A DNA stretch of 64,000 nt. Origin: Pseudonocardia benzenivorans CB1190 (GTDB taxonomy: Bacteria; Actinomycetota; Actinomycetes; Mycobacteriales; Pseudonocardiaceae). The stretch's first letter is position 1; the number at the start of each line of letters is the position of its first letter. Both the position numbers and the translations under genes were made by a program. Shown here piece after piece: positions 14,708-24,396 of the stretch. Location: NCBI RefSeq assembly GCF_000196675.2, contig NC_015312.1:5224501-5288500 (forward strand). Direction: 5' to 3'. The notes below the pieces were generated by a model. The model saw only the letters and a list, made by a program, of their open reading frames with translations, was not told the origin of the DNA and searched no databases.

Positions 14708-15772
14708 CTATGCGCCTGCATGGATCTCGGCAAGGACGTCGAACTGGAGGCCGTCGGCCCTGGCCATGTATATCCGCTGGACCAGATGCTGGTTCCGGAC
14801 GCGGACCGCGCCGCGCGGCCCCTCGTAGGACACCGAGTCGGCCACCGTGCTGATCCGCGGCACTTCGGTCGTCCTGGCCACCGCCGCGAGCTGCGCGAAC
14901 AGCGCGAGCCCCTCGTAGCAGGACTCTCCGGGAGAGGTCAGCGCGGGCGCCTGGGGGCCGAAACGCTCGACGTAACGACGCTCGAAGTCGAGGCCGTACG
15001 CCGTGGCGAGCGTCTCGAAGTAACCTGCGGCGGAGTAGAGCTCGTGGGTGTTGGCCGCCCCCGTCGCCATGAGCATGTTCTCGTCCATGAGCGGGCTGAA
15101 CCGAACGCAGTGGTCGTGCATCCGCATCTCGGTGAAGGCCCGGTTGAACCGCACCGCATCCGATCCCAGCAGGAACATCAGCACGCCCTGTGCCCGCGTG
15201 CGTTCGACACGGCGCAGCACTCCGCCGAAGTCGTGGGTGCCGAGCGCGACGAAGGCCTGTCCGCGTATCTCGATCCCGAGATCGCGCGCGTACGTCCGGA
15301 CCGCCCGGGCGGAGGCCCGCGGCCACACGTAGTCGTTGCCGACGATCACCCAGGTCTTGATGCCCATCTCGTCGGCCATCCAGCGGACCGCCGGTAGCAG
15401 CTGGTCGGTCGGCGTCTCGCCGGTCAGGAAGACACCCGGCGTCTGCTCACCACCTTCGTAGACCGCGGTGTAGACGTACGGGACCCGGCCCTGCAACCGC
15501 GGCGCCAACTGCTAGCGCACCGCCGACGTGTGCCAACCACAGACGGCGTCGACCGCACCGTCCTCCACGAGCGAGGTGACCTCGTCGGCGACCACGATCG
15601 GCGCCCGTCCCCCGTCGACGGTCCTCAGTCGCACCTCGCGGCCCAGGATTCCACCGGCCGCATTGATCTCCGCCGCCGCCATCCGGCCGCTCGCGGTGCA
15701 CGAGGGGCCGTAGATGCCGGACGGACCACTCTCGGGTACGACGAAGGCGATCTCCAGGACGTCTGAGGTCAT
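14708..15772 (-). pseudogene. AmiC-like (Peripla_BP_5) amide-binding protein interrupted by an amber codon
   Basis: One frame encodes a 354-codon type I periplasmic-binding-fold protein, with a TAG at 15514-15512. The first part reads LEIAFVVPESGPSGIYGPSCTASGRMAAAEINAAGGILGREV; the rest continues without frame change (VPYVYTAVYEGGEQ..., TWVIVGNDYVWPRASAR, YEGLALFAQ). There is no signal peptide, as in AmiC, the cytoplasmic amide sensor of the Pseudomonas amidase operon, rather than an exported transporter subunit. Order and neighbours (amidase-like gene, formamidase) fit an amide-sensing role. The TAG could be a nonsense mutation, a sequence error or a readthrough site; a TTG two codons later could restart a 266-residue fragment. 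Confidence 0.75.
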
Positions 15773-15845
15773 CCGATCTCCTCCGGCCCACTCCTGGCGC
15801 ACCCGTTCGGGGGTCACGAGTCTCTACGTCCTTTGTTGCGAGCGC

Positions 15846-15874
15846 GTTGATGCAAGTTACTTGTATGCGTCAAC
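15846..15874. promoter_or_regulatory. Operator-like palindrome near AmiC-like gene
   Basis: GTTGAnGCA at 15846-15854 and TGCnTCAAC at 15866-15874 form a dyad (8 of 9 bases paired, 11-base spacer), containing the smaller dyad CAAGT-T-ACTTG at 15853-15863. It lies about 75 bp upstream of the AmiC-like start. The size suits a dimeric regulator such as a GntR or MarR protein. Confidence 0.55.
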
Positions 15875-15951
15875 ACCCAACTTGCGCCGATCGAGTGGAT
15901 TGCCCCGGTTCGAGAGCCTCGCGTCTCGGGCCCGGGACCCTTGACGTGACT

Positions 15952-15976
15952 CTACATACATAAATATCTTCTGATG
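15952..15976 (-). promoter_or_regulatory. Possible degenerate copy of the cluster promoter element
   Basis: The + strand reads ctacatacataaatatcttc followed by tgatg. It shares CTAC and the ATATCTTC-TGATG string with copy B of the cluster element and has the orientation expected for the leftward AmiC-like gene, but it lacks the AATACC block at the fixed distance. Weak evidence. Confidence 0.3.
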
Positions 15977-16152
15977 ACAGTGTTGCACGGAATCGGCTTC
16001 CCGCAGCCGCCGGCGCCCCCGGGCGCGGGGCCCCGGACGACGAGTCCCGGACGCATGCGTCGGTGGAGCGGTCCGGCCGGGCCGGCGGTGGATCCCGGCA
16101 ACCGGTGCCACGCCGCGGTGTCCGATTCGCGACCTGAGCTCCGGGGGTGCAC

Positions 16153-18177
<2,025 letters not shown>

Positions 18178-18199
18178 CGAGACGGTCGTCGACACATTA

Positions 18200-18245
18200 G
18201 TTCACAACGAAGGTATTGCATCACGAAGATATTCACGTAGGTTGC
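18200..18245 (+). promoter_or_regulatory. Shared promoter-like element, copy B
   Basis: TTCACAACGAAGGTATTGC then, 17 bases after GGTATT (18212-18217), ACGTAG (18235-18240) followed by GTTG. Orientation and spacing match copies A and C. The transporter start at 18328 is about 85 bp downstream. An AT-rich pocket in a GC-rich region supports promoter function. Confidence 0.82.
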
Positions 18246-18327
18246 TTTGCGTGGTGACAGAGAGACCCCCGTCCCCCGCCGACCCGCTGCGGCGGCGTCG
18301 GCCAGCACCCGAGAACAGGTGAACCAT

Positions 18328-18987
18328 ATGACCAGCGACGTTCAGGCCGCGGCCGCCGACGAAGCTGCCGCTGCACCCGACACGACGAACCCCGTGCTGC
18401 TGGGTGTGCCGTGTGCCGTCCTCGGCGTCCTCGCCCTGGGACTGTTCCTTCTGGGGTACGCACCGACCGGTTCCGCGGGCGCGGTCGTCCCGATCTTCAT
18501 CGGCCTCGGGATCGGACTGTTCGTCGCGGCTCGCTGGGCCATCGCAGGCGGCGCCGGACCGGTGGCCGCGATCTTCGGCCTCTTCGGCGGGTTCTTCTTC
18601 AGCTTCTGCCTGGTCTACGTCGGCTACGTGCACAACTGGTACGGCACGAACCCGCCCGGCACGGACTCCGCGACCGCCGGGGCTGCGCTGACCGACACCT
18701 TCAGCGTCTTCGCCCTCTGCTGGATCGTCGTGACGACCGTCCTCGTGCTCGCCTGCCTTCGACTGCCGATGGCGGTCTTCCTCGTGCTGCTCTTCTCCGA
18801 CCTGGTCTTCGTCTTCGTCTTCCTCGCGTTCGTCACGGGCACGTTCGGCGACATCGGTGCACTGCGCGTCCTGGCGGGCATCAGCTGCATGCTCGCTGCC
18901 CTGGCCGGGCTCTACGTCTTCTTCGCGGCGTTGACAGGTGCGCTCGGGGCGCGACCGCTCTCGCTCGGACGCCCACCCCGGGCCTGA
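18328..18987 (+). CDS. GPR1/FUN34/YaaH (SatP-like) transporter
   Basis: A 219-residue protein with six predicted membrane segments. Features match acetate/ammonia transporters of the SatP family: NPVLLG at the first helix, a Gly/Phe-rich GLFGGFFFSF in helix 3, FALCWIVVTTVLVLACLRLPMAVFLVLLFSDLVFVF in helices 4-5, and a closing helix ending in Tyr (AALAGLYVFFAAL). SatP proteins move acetate and related monocarboxylates with protons. Followed by FmdB-like and formamidase genes under the same promoter, it could carry the formate or acetate released from an amide, or ammonia. An AmiS/UreI-type channel is the alternative, but the helix motifs favour SatP. Confidence 0.75.
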   Translation: MTSDVQAAAADEAAAAPDTTNPVLLGVPCAVLGVLALGLFLLGYAPTGSAGAVVPIFIGLGIGLFVAARWAIAGGAGPVAAIFGLFGGFFFSFCLVYVGYVHNWYGTNPPGTDSATAGAALTDTFSVFALCWIVVTTVLVLACLRLPMAVFLVLLFSDLVFVFVFLAFVTGTFGDIGALRVLAGISCMLAALAGLYVFFAALTGALGARPLSLGRPPRA

Positions 18988-19074
18988 CCCGCGACGGGCG
19001 TCACTGCCGCGCCGAGCTGGTCCTTCACGTCATCAGACACAGTTTCATCCGACATCCAAGACGAGGAGGTGGCC

Positions 19075-19359
19075 TTGCCGACCTACACGTTCCGTTGCGC
19101 CGACTGCGGCGAGTACGACCTGAGCCGCCCGATGGCAGAGGCGGGCGACCCGGCACCCTGCCCGACGTGCGCAGGCGACAGCCGCCGTGTGTTCGGCTCG
19201 CCGGGCCTGCGAAAGCTCGACCCGACCCTCCGCCGGGCCCTCGATGCGTCGGGCCGCAGCAGCGACGCGCCGGCGGTCGTGAACTCGGTGCCAGGTCGTA
19301 GCCGCGTGGCCTTTCCGACCAGCACCGATCCGCGGCACGCGCGGTTGCCGCGCCCCTGA
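19075..19359 (+). CDS. fmdB: FmdB-type zinc-ribbon protein
   Basis: A 94-residue protein beginning PTYTFRCADCGEYD and with CPTCAGDSRRVF: two CxxC pairs of the FmdB regulatory zinc ribbon. The TTG at 19075 is chosen because gaggagg (19063-19069) is then correctly spaced and it gives the family's M-P-T-Y start; a GTG at 19069 overlaps the ribosome site. FmdB is encoded with formamidase in Methylophilus and was proposed to regulate it. Here it is 26 bp upstream of fmdA. The C-terminal half is basic and variable. Confidence 0.88.
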   Translation: MPTYTFRCADCGEYDLSRPMAEAGDPAPCPTCAGDSRRVFGSPGLRKLDPTLRRALDASGRSSDAPAVVNSVPGRSRVAFPTSTDPRHARLPRP

Positions 19360-19385
19360 CACCCACACCGAAACCGGAGGTTGCA

Positions 19386-20633
19386 ATGCCCGATGTGGTG
19401 TTCACCGTCGACCAGGCACGATCCATGCGCGACCAGGCCGTACCCGGCCACAACCGCTGGCATCCCGACATCCCGCCCGCCGTCACCGTCCGGCCCGGCT
19501 CCTCGATCCGCGTCGAGTGCCGCGAATGGACCGACGGCCAGATCGGCAACAACGACTCCGCCAACGACGTCCGCGACGTCGACCTGTCCGGCGCGCACAT
19601 GCTCTCCGGGCCGATCGCGATCGAGGGCGCCGAACCCGGCGACCTGCTCGTCGTCGACATCCTCGACCTCGGCCCGGTCCCCCAGGAGATCGGCGACGCC
19701 CCCGGCCAGGGCTGGGGCTACACCGGCATCTTCTCCAAGGCCAACGGCGGCGGGTTCCTCACCGACCACTTCCCCGACGCCTACAAGGCCATCTGGGACT
19801 TCTCCGGCCAGGCCGCCACCTCCCGCCACATCCCCGGGGTGAAGTTCACCGGCATCACCCACCCCGGCCTGTTCGGCACCGCCCCCTCACCGGAGCTGCT
19901 GGCCCGCTGGAACGCCCGCGAACGCGCCCTGATCGCCACCGACCCCGACCGCGTCCCCCCGCTCGCGCTGCCGCCACTGGAGGAATCCGTCCTCGGCGGC
20001 ACCGCCACCGGCGACGCGCTCGCCGCGATCGGCCGCGACGGCGCCCGCACCGTCCCGCCCCGGGAGAACGGCGGCAACCACGACATCAAGAACTTCACCC
20101 GCGGCAGCCGGGTGTTCTACCCCGTGCACGTGCCCGGCGCCCTGTTCTCCGGCGGTGACCTGCACTTCTCCCAGGGCGACGGGGAGATCACCTTCTGCGG
20201 CGCGATCGAGATGGGCGGCTTCATCGACTTCCACGTCGACCTGATCAAGGGCGGGATGGCGACCTACGGGGTCACGACCAACCCGATCCTGATGCCGGGC
20301 AACGTCGAGCCCCGCTACTCGGAGTTCCTCACCTTCATCGGGATCAGCGTCGACCACGGCAGCGACACCAACCACTACAACGACGCCACCCTGGCCTACG
20401 AGAACGCCTGCATGAACGCGATCCGCTACCTGGAGAAGTTCGGCTACAGCGGCCCCCAGGCCTACCTGCTGCTCGGCGCCGCCCCGATCGAGGGCCGCGT
20501 CTCCGGCGTGGTCGACATCCCCAACGCCTGCTGCTCGCTCTACCTGCCCACCGCGATCTTCGACCACGACATCCGCCCGTCCGCGTCCGGACCGGTCCGG
20601 GCCGACCGCGGCTCCTGCGCGGTCTCGTCCTAG
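19386..20633 (+). CDS. fmdA: Formamidase/acetamidase (FmdA family)
   Basis: A 415-residue enzyme of the FmdA/AmdA acetamidase-formamidase family, the usual full length: AVTVRPGSSIRVECREWTDGQI, VDLSGAHMLSGPIAIEGAEPGD, GWGYTGIF, PGVKFTGITHPGLFG, ENGGNHDIKNFTRGSRVFYPV, GDLHFSQGDGEITFCGAIEMGG and DIPNACCSLYLP. It hydrolyses formamide (or short amides) to ammonia and the carboxylate in the cytoplasm. It follows the transporter and fmdB on one strand with short gaps. Its TAG stop includes the TA target duplicated by the downstream insertion sequence; removal of the element would recreate TAG, so the protein is unaffected by the insertion. Confidence 0.93.
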   Translation: MPDVVFTVDQARSMRDQAVPGHNRWHPDIPPAVTVRPGSSIRVECREWTDGQIGNNDSANDVRDVDLSGAHMLSGPIAIEGAEPGDLLVVDILDLGPVPQEIGDAPGQGWGYTGIFSKANGGGFLTDHFPDAYKAIWDFSGQAATSRHIPGVKFTGITHPGLFGTAPSPELLARWNARERALIATDPDRVPPLALPPLEESVLGGTATGDALAAIGRDGARTVPPRENGGNHDIKNFTRGSRVFYPVHVPGALFSGGDLHFSQGDGEITFCGAIEMGGFIDFHVDLIKGGMATYGVTTNPILMPGNVEPRYSEFLTFIGISVDHGSDTNHYNDATLAYENACMNAIRYLEKFGYSGPQAYLLLGAAPIEGRVSGVVDIPNACCSLYLPTAIFDHDIRPSASGPVRADRGSCAVSS

Positions 20634-21819
20634 TGCCTCGATCGAGAACGTTGGCGTTGTAACCCGGCTGCGGTGATCGGCTGAGAGGCTGTCGTCGGAG
20701 GTGGGCGATGGCACGGCAGCCTGAGGTGTTCGTGCGGGATCTGGATCCGGCCGAGGCGCAACGACTGGTAAAGATCACCCGCACCGCGCGGGACCGGGTC
20801 CGGCTGCGCCGGGCAGGGATCGTGCTCGCCTCGGTCCAAGGCCGCACCGCAACCGAGGCCGCAGCGATGTTCGCCGCGACCCCGCAGTACGCGCGGGAGG
20901 TGATCCACGCGTTCAACGACAAGGGGTTCGCGGCTCTGGACCCAAAATGGAGCGGGGGCCGACCTCCTAAGTTCGGCCCCCACACCCGCGAGTTGATCTG
21001 CCGGGTCGCCCGGACCCCTCCACAGCAGGTCGGACTCCCGTTCACCACATGGAGCCTGTCCAAGCTGGTCGAGCATCTGCGCGAGCGGCACCGGGTCGAG
21101 ATCAGCACCGACACCGTCCGACGTGTCCTGCGCGCCGCCGGGGTGCGCTGGCAGGCCACGAAGACCTGGAAGGCCAGCAACGATCCACAGTTCGCGCAGA
21201 AGATGGCCCGGATCCTCGACCTCTACGACCGCTCCGCCGCCGGGCAACTGACCAGCGGCGCCAGGGTGATCTGCGTGGACGAGTTCGGGCCGCTGAACCT
21301 GCAACCCCGCCCCGGGCGTGGCTGGTTCCCCACCCGAGGCCCGGCCCGGCTGCGCGCAACCTACAACCGCTACGGCGGGGTCCGGCACATGCTCGCCGGA
21401 CTCGACCTGGCCTCCGGGCAGCTGTTCTACCGGCTGCGCGACCGCAAACGCTGGCAGGAGTTCCTCGCGTTCCTTCGCCAGCTCCGCACCCGGTTCCCCC
21501 GCGGGCGACTGCACATCATCTGCGACAACTTCTCCCCACACCGCAAGGCCGAAGTCGCCGACTGGTGCAACGACCACGACGTCGAGCTCGTGTTCACCCC
21601 GACCTACGCCTCGTGGCTGAACTGGATCGAGAGCGAGTTCACCGCCCTGCGCTACTTCACCCTCGACGGCAGCGACTACCCCTCCCACACCGCCCAGGAA
21701 GCCGCCATCGCCGGCTACGTCCGCTGGGCCAACCGCCACGCCCGACCCAAGAAGCGCTTCGCTCCCGAGTCCAGGATCCGCAGGCCCGATTACCTACCGA
21801 ACGTTGCCTGACGAGGCAC
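20633..21819 (+). mobile_element. IS630-family insertion sequence, TA target duplication
   Basis: A 1187-bp element flanked by TA dinucleotides (20631-20632 and 21820-21821). Terminal inverted repeats share GTGCCTCG at the tip and AACGTT six bases further in, at identical spacing on both sides. A single full-length DDE transposase fills it. TA duplication and gene type identify the IS630/Tc1-mariner group. The element sits between the formamidase stop and a LuxR gene and may separate a former operon. Confidence 0.93.
20708..21811 (+). CDS. IS630-family DDE transposase
   Basis: A 367-residue intact transposase. The N-terminal half has helix-turn-helix segments (AGIVLASVQGRTATEAAAMFAATPQYAREVIHAFND and the TPPQQVGLPFTTWSLSKLVEHL winged region). 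The catalytic DDE core has Asp in VICVDEFGP, Asp in IICDNFSPHRK and Glu in WLNWIESEF. The product binds the inverted-repeat ends and moves the element by cut and paste into TA. No frameshift is present, so it may be active. A ggaggtgggcg ribosome site precedes ATG 20708. Confidence 0.95.
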   Translation: MARQPEVFVRDLDPAEAQRLVKITRTARDRVRLRRAGIVLASVQGRTATEAAAMFAATPQYAREVIHAFNDKGFAALDPKWSGGRPPKFGPHTRELICRVARTPPQQVGLPFTTWSLSKLVEHLRERHRVEISTDTVRRVLRAAGVRWQATKTWKASNDPQFAQKMARILDLYDRSAAGQLTSGARVICVDEFGPLNLQPRPGRGWFPTRGPARLRATYNRYGGVRHMLAGLDLASGQLFYRLRDRKRWQEFLAFLRQLRTRFPRGRLHIICDNFSPHRKAEVADWCNDHDVELVFTPTYASWLNWIESEFTALRYFTLDGSDYPSHTAQEAAIAGYVRWANRHARPKKRFAPESRIRRPDYLPNVA

Positions 21820-21965
21820 TAGCAGCCACGGGGTGGGGTTCCGGGCCGCTGGACCTGGCCCGGAACCTCGCCGGCCCTGGCGTCCCACGTCGACCGCCGC
21901 CCGGGTGACGGCCCCGCGCGACCGGTCCCGAGAAATCGCGAGCGTCCGCCCTGGAGTCCATCGTC

Positions 21966-22643
21966 GTGATCGTCGTGGTGAACATCGCGGCCCCACCGGT
22001 CGTCAGGCACGGCCTCGACCGGATGTGCGAGACGATGCGGGACATCACGGTCGTCGCGGACGCCGCCGACCTGTGTACAGGGATCCGCCTCGTCGACGAA
22101 CTGCGCCCCGACGTCGTCGTCGTCGACCTTCCCTGTGCCGCCCGGCGTCCCGACAAGGCAGCAGCACTCAGGGAGCTCACCGCCAGGACGGTCGCGGTCG
22201 TCGCATTGCTCAGCCCCATCCTCCCCCAGGCACACGTGGACGACCTGTTCGATCTCGGCGTGCTGGGAGCCGTGAACAATGACACCGACGCCGCCGGCCT
22301 GGGGCAGGCGATCACCGCCGTCTCGCGCGGAGGACGACTGTGCGCCGCCGGCCCTCGGCACGCGAGACAGCGATTGCGGGCCGTCGCGGACCGGGGCGAG
22401 AACCTGACGGACAAGGAGATCGACGTGCTGGCCCTCGTCGCGGCCGGCCTGTCGAACCAGGAGATCGGCGAGACGCTCCTCATCTCGGAGAACACCGCCA
22501 AGTTCCACGTCGGGAACGTCATTCGTAAGTTCGGCGCGAAACGGCGCGGAGAGCTCGCGCATCTCGCCGCCGCGGACGGCATCTTCGGCAGACGATCGAC
22601 ACCGGATCAGCAGAAGCGTCGCGTGGATTCCGAGAAGGTATGA
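21966..22643 (+). CDS. LuxR/NarL-type regulator with atypical receiver
   Basis: A 225-residue protein. The C-terminal LuxR helix-turn-helix is standard: LTDKEIDVLALVAAGLSNQEIGETLLISENTAKFHVGNVIRKFGAKRRGELAHLA. The N-terminal domain has a receiver-like fold with the phospho-accepting Asp position kept (PDVVVVDLPC), but the acidic pair after the first strand is replaced by NIAAPP and the conserved Lys near the fifth strand is not seen. Conventional phosphorelay control is therefore doubtful, and no histidine kinase is nearby. It converges on the last gene of the tubulin-like operon and was probably adjacent to fmdA before the IS inserted. Confidence 0.88.
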   Translation: MIVVVNIAAPPVVRHGLDRMCETMRDITVVADAADLCTGIRLVDELRPDVVVVDLPCAARRPDKAAALRELTARTVAVVALLSPILPQAHVDDLFDLGVLGAVNNDTDAAGLGQAITAVSRGGRLCAAGPRHARQRLRAVADRGENLTDKEIDVLALVAAGLSNQEIGETLLISENTAKFHVGNVIRKFGAKRRGELAHLAAADGIFGRRSTPDQQKRRVDSEKV

Positions 22644-22701
22644 CCGGGAGCCGACGCCGTCCGGCCGGCCGGGAGTTCGTGTCCGTGCCCGGCGGACTCC
22701 G

Positions 22702-23040
22702 TCATGACGGAGCTGCGTTCGGCACCACGCCCATGTTGTAGAGCACGACAGCCACGAGATTCGGGATGCGGGTGCAGTCGGTGACGACGTCGGTGCCCGA
22801 GGCGTAGCGGTCACGTATGAGCTCGGAGAGCTGGACCGGGGTGGTGCCGGCCGGTGCCGAGGTCAGGATGCCGTCGCCGACCGCCAGTTCCGCACGCGTG
22901 ACGCAGGCCCGCCACAGCCGCTGCCGAATGCAGATCTCGTTCTCGTCGATGCTGTCGACCGTCAGCCTCGACGATCCGATCAACGGCTGCAGGGAGTCCC
23001 CCACGCTGAACCTCTCCATCACATCCGTCCATTCGACCAT
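22702..23040 (-). CDS. Small cluster protein, paralogue 3 (divergent)
   Basis: A 112-residue soluble protein. Its N-terminal half (WTDVMERFSVGDSLQPLIGSS..LTVDSIDENEICIRQRLWRACVTRAEL) lines up with the other two small proteins of this operon at W-x-x-V-x-x-R-[YF]-x-x-G, the short beta-rich stretch, and L-W-[RQ]-x-x-[LIV]-[TR]-R. The C-terminal half differs and ends PNLVAVVLYNMGVVPNAAPS. It is the last gene of the leftward operon, 74 bp after the FhuF-like gene, with gaggag before ATG 23040. No known family is recognised. Confidence 0.75.
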   Translation of the reverse strand: MVEWTDVMERFSVGDSLQPLIGSSRLTVDSIDENEICIRQRLWRACVTRAELAVGDGILTSAPAGTTPVQLSELIRDRYASGTDVVTDCTRIPNLVAVVLYNMGVVPNAAPS

Positions 23041-23114
23041 GTCTGCTCCTCTCCTCGGTCGAGCACCGGAGCCCGGTTCGAGAGGTGGCCGGGTGCTCCG
23101 AGCAGCTCGACGAA

Positions 23115-23957
23115 CTACGAACGACTGCGTTCGATCTCGACATAACGGTCCGCCGCGCGACGGAAGCTCGCGACCCGCTCGCCGTGCTCGAGGACGCAGC
23201 ACGTCCCGCAGTACGACCGAGGCGCAGCGGGCTCCGTGCGGAACGCGAGGCAGCAGCTGCGCCGCCAGACGACCATCCATTCCTGGTCACGGTGCTCGAC
23301 GGACTCCAGCAGCACCGTTCCGCGCAGCGGGGATCGGTCGGCCACGACCTGCCGGGCCGTCGTCAGAAACCGGTCACGGTCGTCCGATGCCCAGGAGAAG
23401 GCCATGAAGACCTGGGTCAGCGCGACCGCGACGTTGCCCCACAGGGTGCGCCGTCCGACTCCCGTCGCCCGGTGCACCGCCTCGACGAGATGGGCGAGGT
23501 GGTCGGCGACGAGGGCATCGACGACCTCGCCGACGTCGCGACGGGACCCGCGCTCGGGGCCGATCACGAACCCGACCTGGGGCAGACCTGTGGCATTCGG
23601 GGACAGCCGCACGTTGTGCCGACCGGGGTCCAGCCAGGCCCCGCGCCTCAGGTGGGCGTCGAGCACCGGCCACCCGAGACGGCGGGAGTAGTCGAGCACG
23701 AAGAGCGACCCGGCGACCGCACTCGACGCGCAGCGCCGCACCGCCCTCACGCCCTCGACGAGCCTTTCGAGGTCGTCGTCGAGGACGGCCCGTGCGGCCC
23801 GCCAGCCGGCATCGGCCGCTACCTCGGTCGTCGCCTCGAACCGTGCCTCGAGGGTGGGGGGAAGCCGGATGTCGAGTCGACACCGAGCCACGTCCTCCGC
23901 ACACGGCGGTGCCGAGGCGCGTGGTCGCGCCTGCTCGGCGTTCGCCTCCCGGCTCAC
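23115..23957 (-). CDS. FhuF-like [2Fe-2S] protein
   Basis: A protein of about 280 residues. The C-terminus has RRSCCLAFRTEPAAPRSYCGTC, giving Cys-Cys-x10-Cys-x2-Cys, the four-cysteine cluster site of FhuF-type ferric-siderophore reductases, placed near the end as in that family. Upstream sequence (WGNVAVALTQVFMAF) also suits FhuF. The GTG at 23957 overlaps the TGA of the 43-codon frame before it (GTGA), typical of translational coupling. FhuF proteins reduce ferric siderophores at the cytoplasmic face, but no siderophore genes are here, so an electron-transfer role within the operon is equally possible. Family fairly sure, role unknown. Confidence 0.75.
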   Translation of the reverse strand: MSREANAEQARPRASAPPCAEDVARCRLDIRLPPTLEARFEATTEVAADAGWRAARAVLDDDLERLVEGVRAVRRCASSAVAGSLFVLDYSRRLGWPVLDAHLRRGAWLDPGRHNVRLSPNATGLPQVGFVIGPERGSRRDVGEVVDALVADHLAHLVEAVHRATGVGRRTLWGNVAVALTQVFMAFSWASDDRDRFLTTARQVVADRSPLRGTVLLESVEHRDQEWMVVWRRSCCLAFRTEPAAPRSYCGTCCVLEHGERVASFRRAADRYVEIERSRS

Positions 23958-24085
23958 GCGGCGGCCGACCGGCGGCGAGCGGTCAGCGTCGCGCCGGAGG
24001 GATAGACCCGCGCCAGGCGTACGAGCGTCCGACGTCGGCCCAGCACTGCGGCGAGCTCGTAGCGCAGCCCGTGATCCGATCGCAT
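23954..24085 (-). CDS. Possible 43-residue small protein
   Basis: A frame from ATG 24085 begins MRSDHGLRYELAAVLGRRRT and ends in ARRRSAAA. It starts 6 bp after the preceding stop and its TGA overlaps the FhuF-like GTG, so it exactly fills the gap between two genes with operon-like spacing. The product is small and basic with no known family. It could be a real small protein or a leader that couples translation. Confidence 0.45.
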   Translation of the reverse strand: MRSDHGLRYELAAVLGRRRTLVRLARVYPSGATLTARRRSAAA

Positions 24086-24091
24086 CGGGAG

Positions 24092-24391
24092 TTACTCCAG
24101 GAAGCCGAGGTCCTTGAGCACGTGCGCCGCCGAGGTCGCCCGGACGTCCGCGACCAGCGTGCGGTACTCCTCGACGAACAGCCCGGCGTGACGGCTCATC
24201 CGGTCGGTCTCGACGAGGGCCACCGCCTTCTCCAGATCCGCTCGACGCAGGGTGTCGCGCCAGAGGGCGTTGCGGATGTGGACCCCATCGGCGTCGACCC
24301 CGGTGATCTGCAGCGTCTTGCCACCGGCGACGGTCGGGATGCTTGCCCCGTCGCCGTACCTCCGCTCGACCGTGGCCCAGTCCAAAGGCAT
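24092..24391 (-). CDS. Small cluster protein, paralogue 2
   Basis: A 99-residue protein: WATVERRYGDGASIPTVAGGKTLQITGVDADGVHIRNALWRDTLRRADLEKAV, then EEYRTLVADVRATSAAHVLKDLGFLE. It aligns end to end with the 99-residue product between the two tubulin-like genes, including W..V..RY..G, a central strand-rich part, LW.D...R..LEKA and the closing [AT]..[IV]LKDLG[FY]. No known domain is recognised. Starts at ATG 24391, five bp after the sigma-like gene stop. Confidence 0.8.
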   Translation of the reverse strand: MPLDWATVERRYGDGASIPTVAGGKTLQITGVDADGVHIRNALWRDTLRRADLEKAVALVETDRMSRHAGLFVEEYRTLVADVRATSAAHVLKDLGFLE

Positions 24392-24396
24392 GGAGC

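Larger units (their letters stand above)
15773..16152. other. 380-bp divergent intergenic region
   Basis: This lies between the AmiC-like gene (leftward) and the DUF255 gene (rightward). It is locally AT-richer at 15820-15880 and 15945-15990, where a palindrome and a partial copy of the cluster promoter are listed separately. No coding sequence is supported in 15991-16152. Confidence 0.6.
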
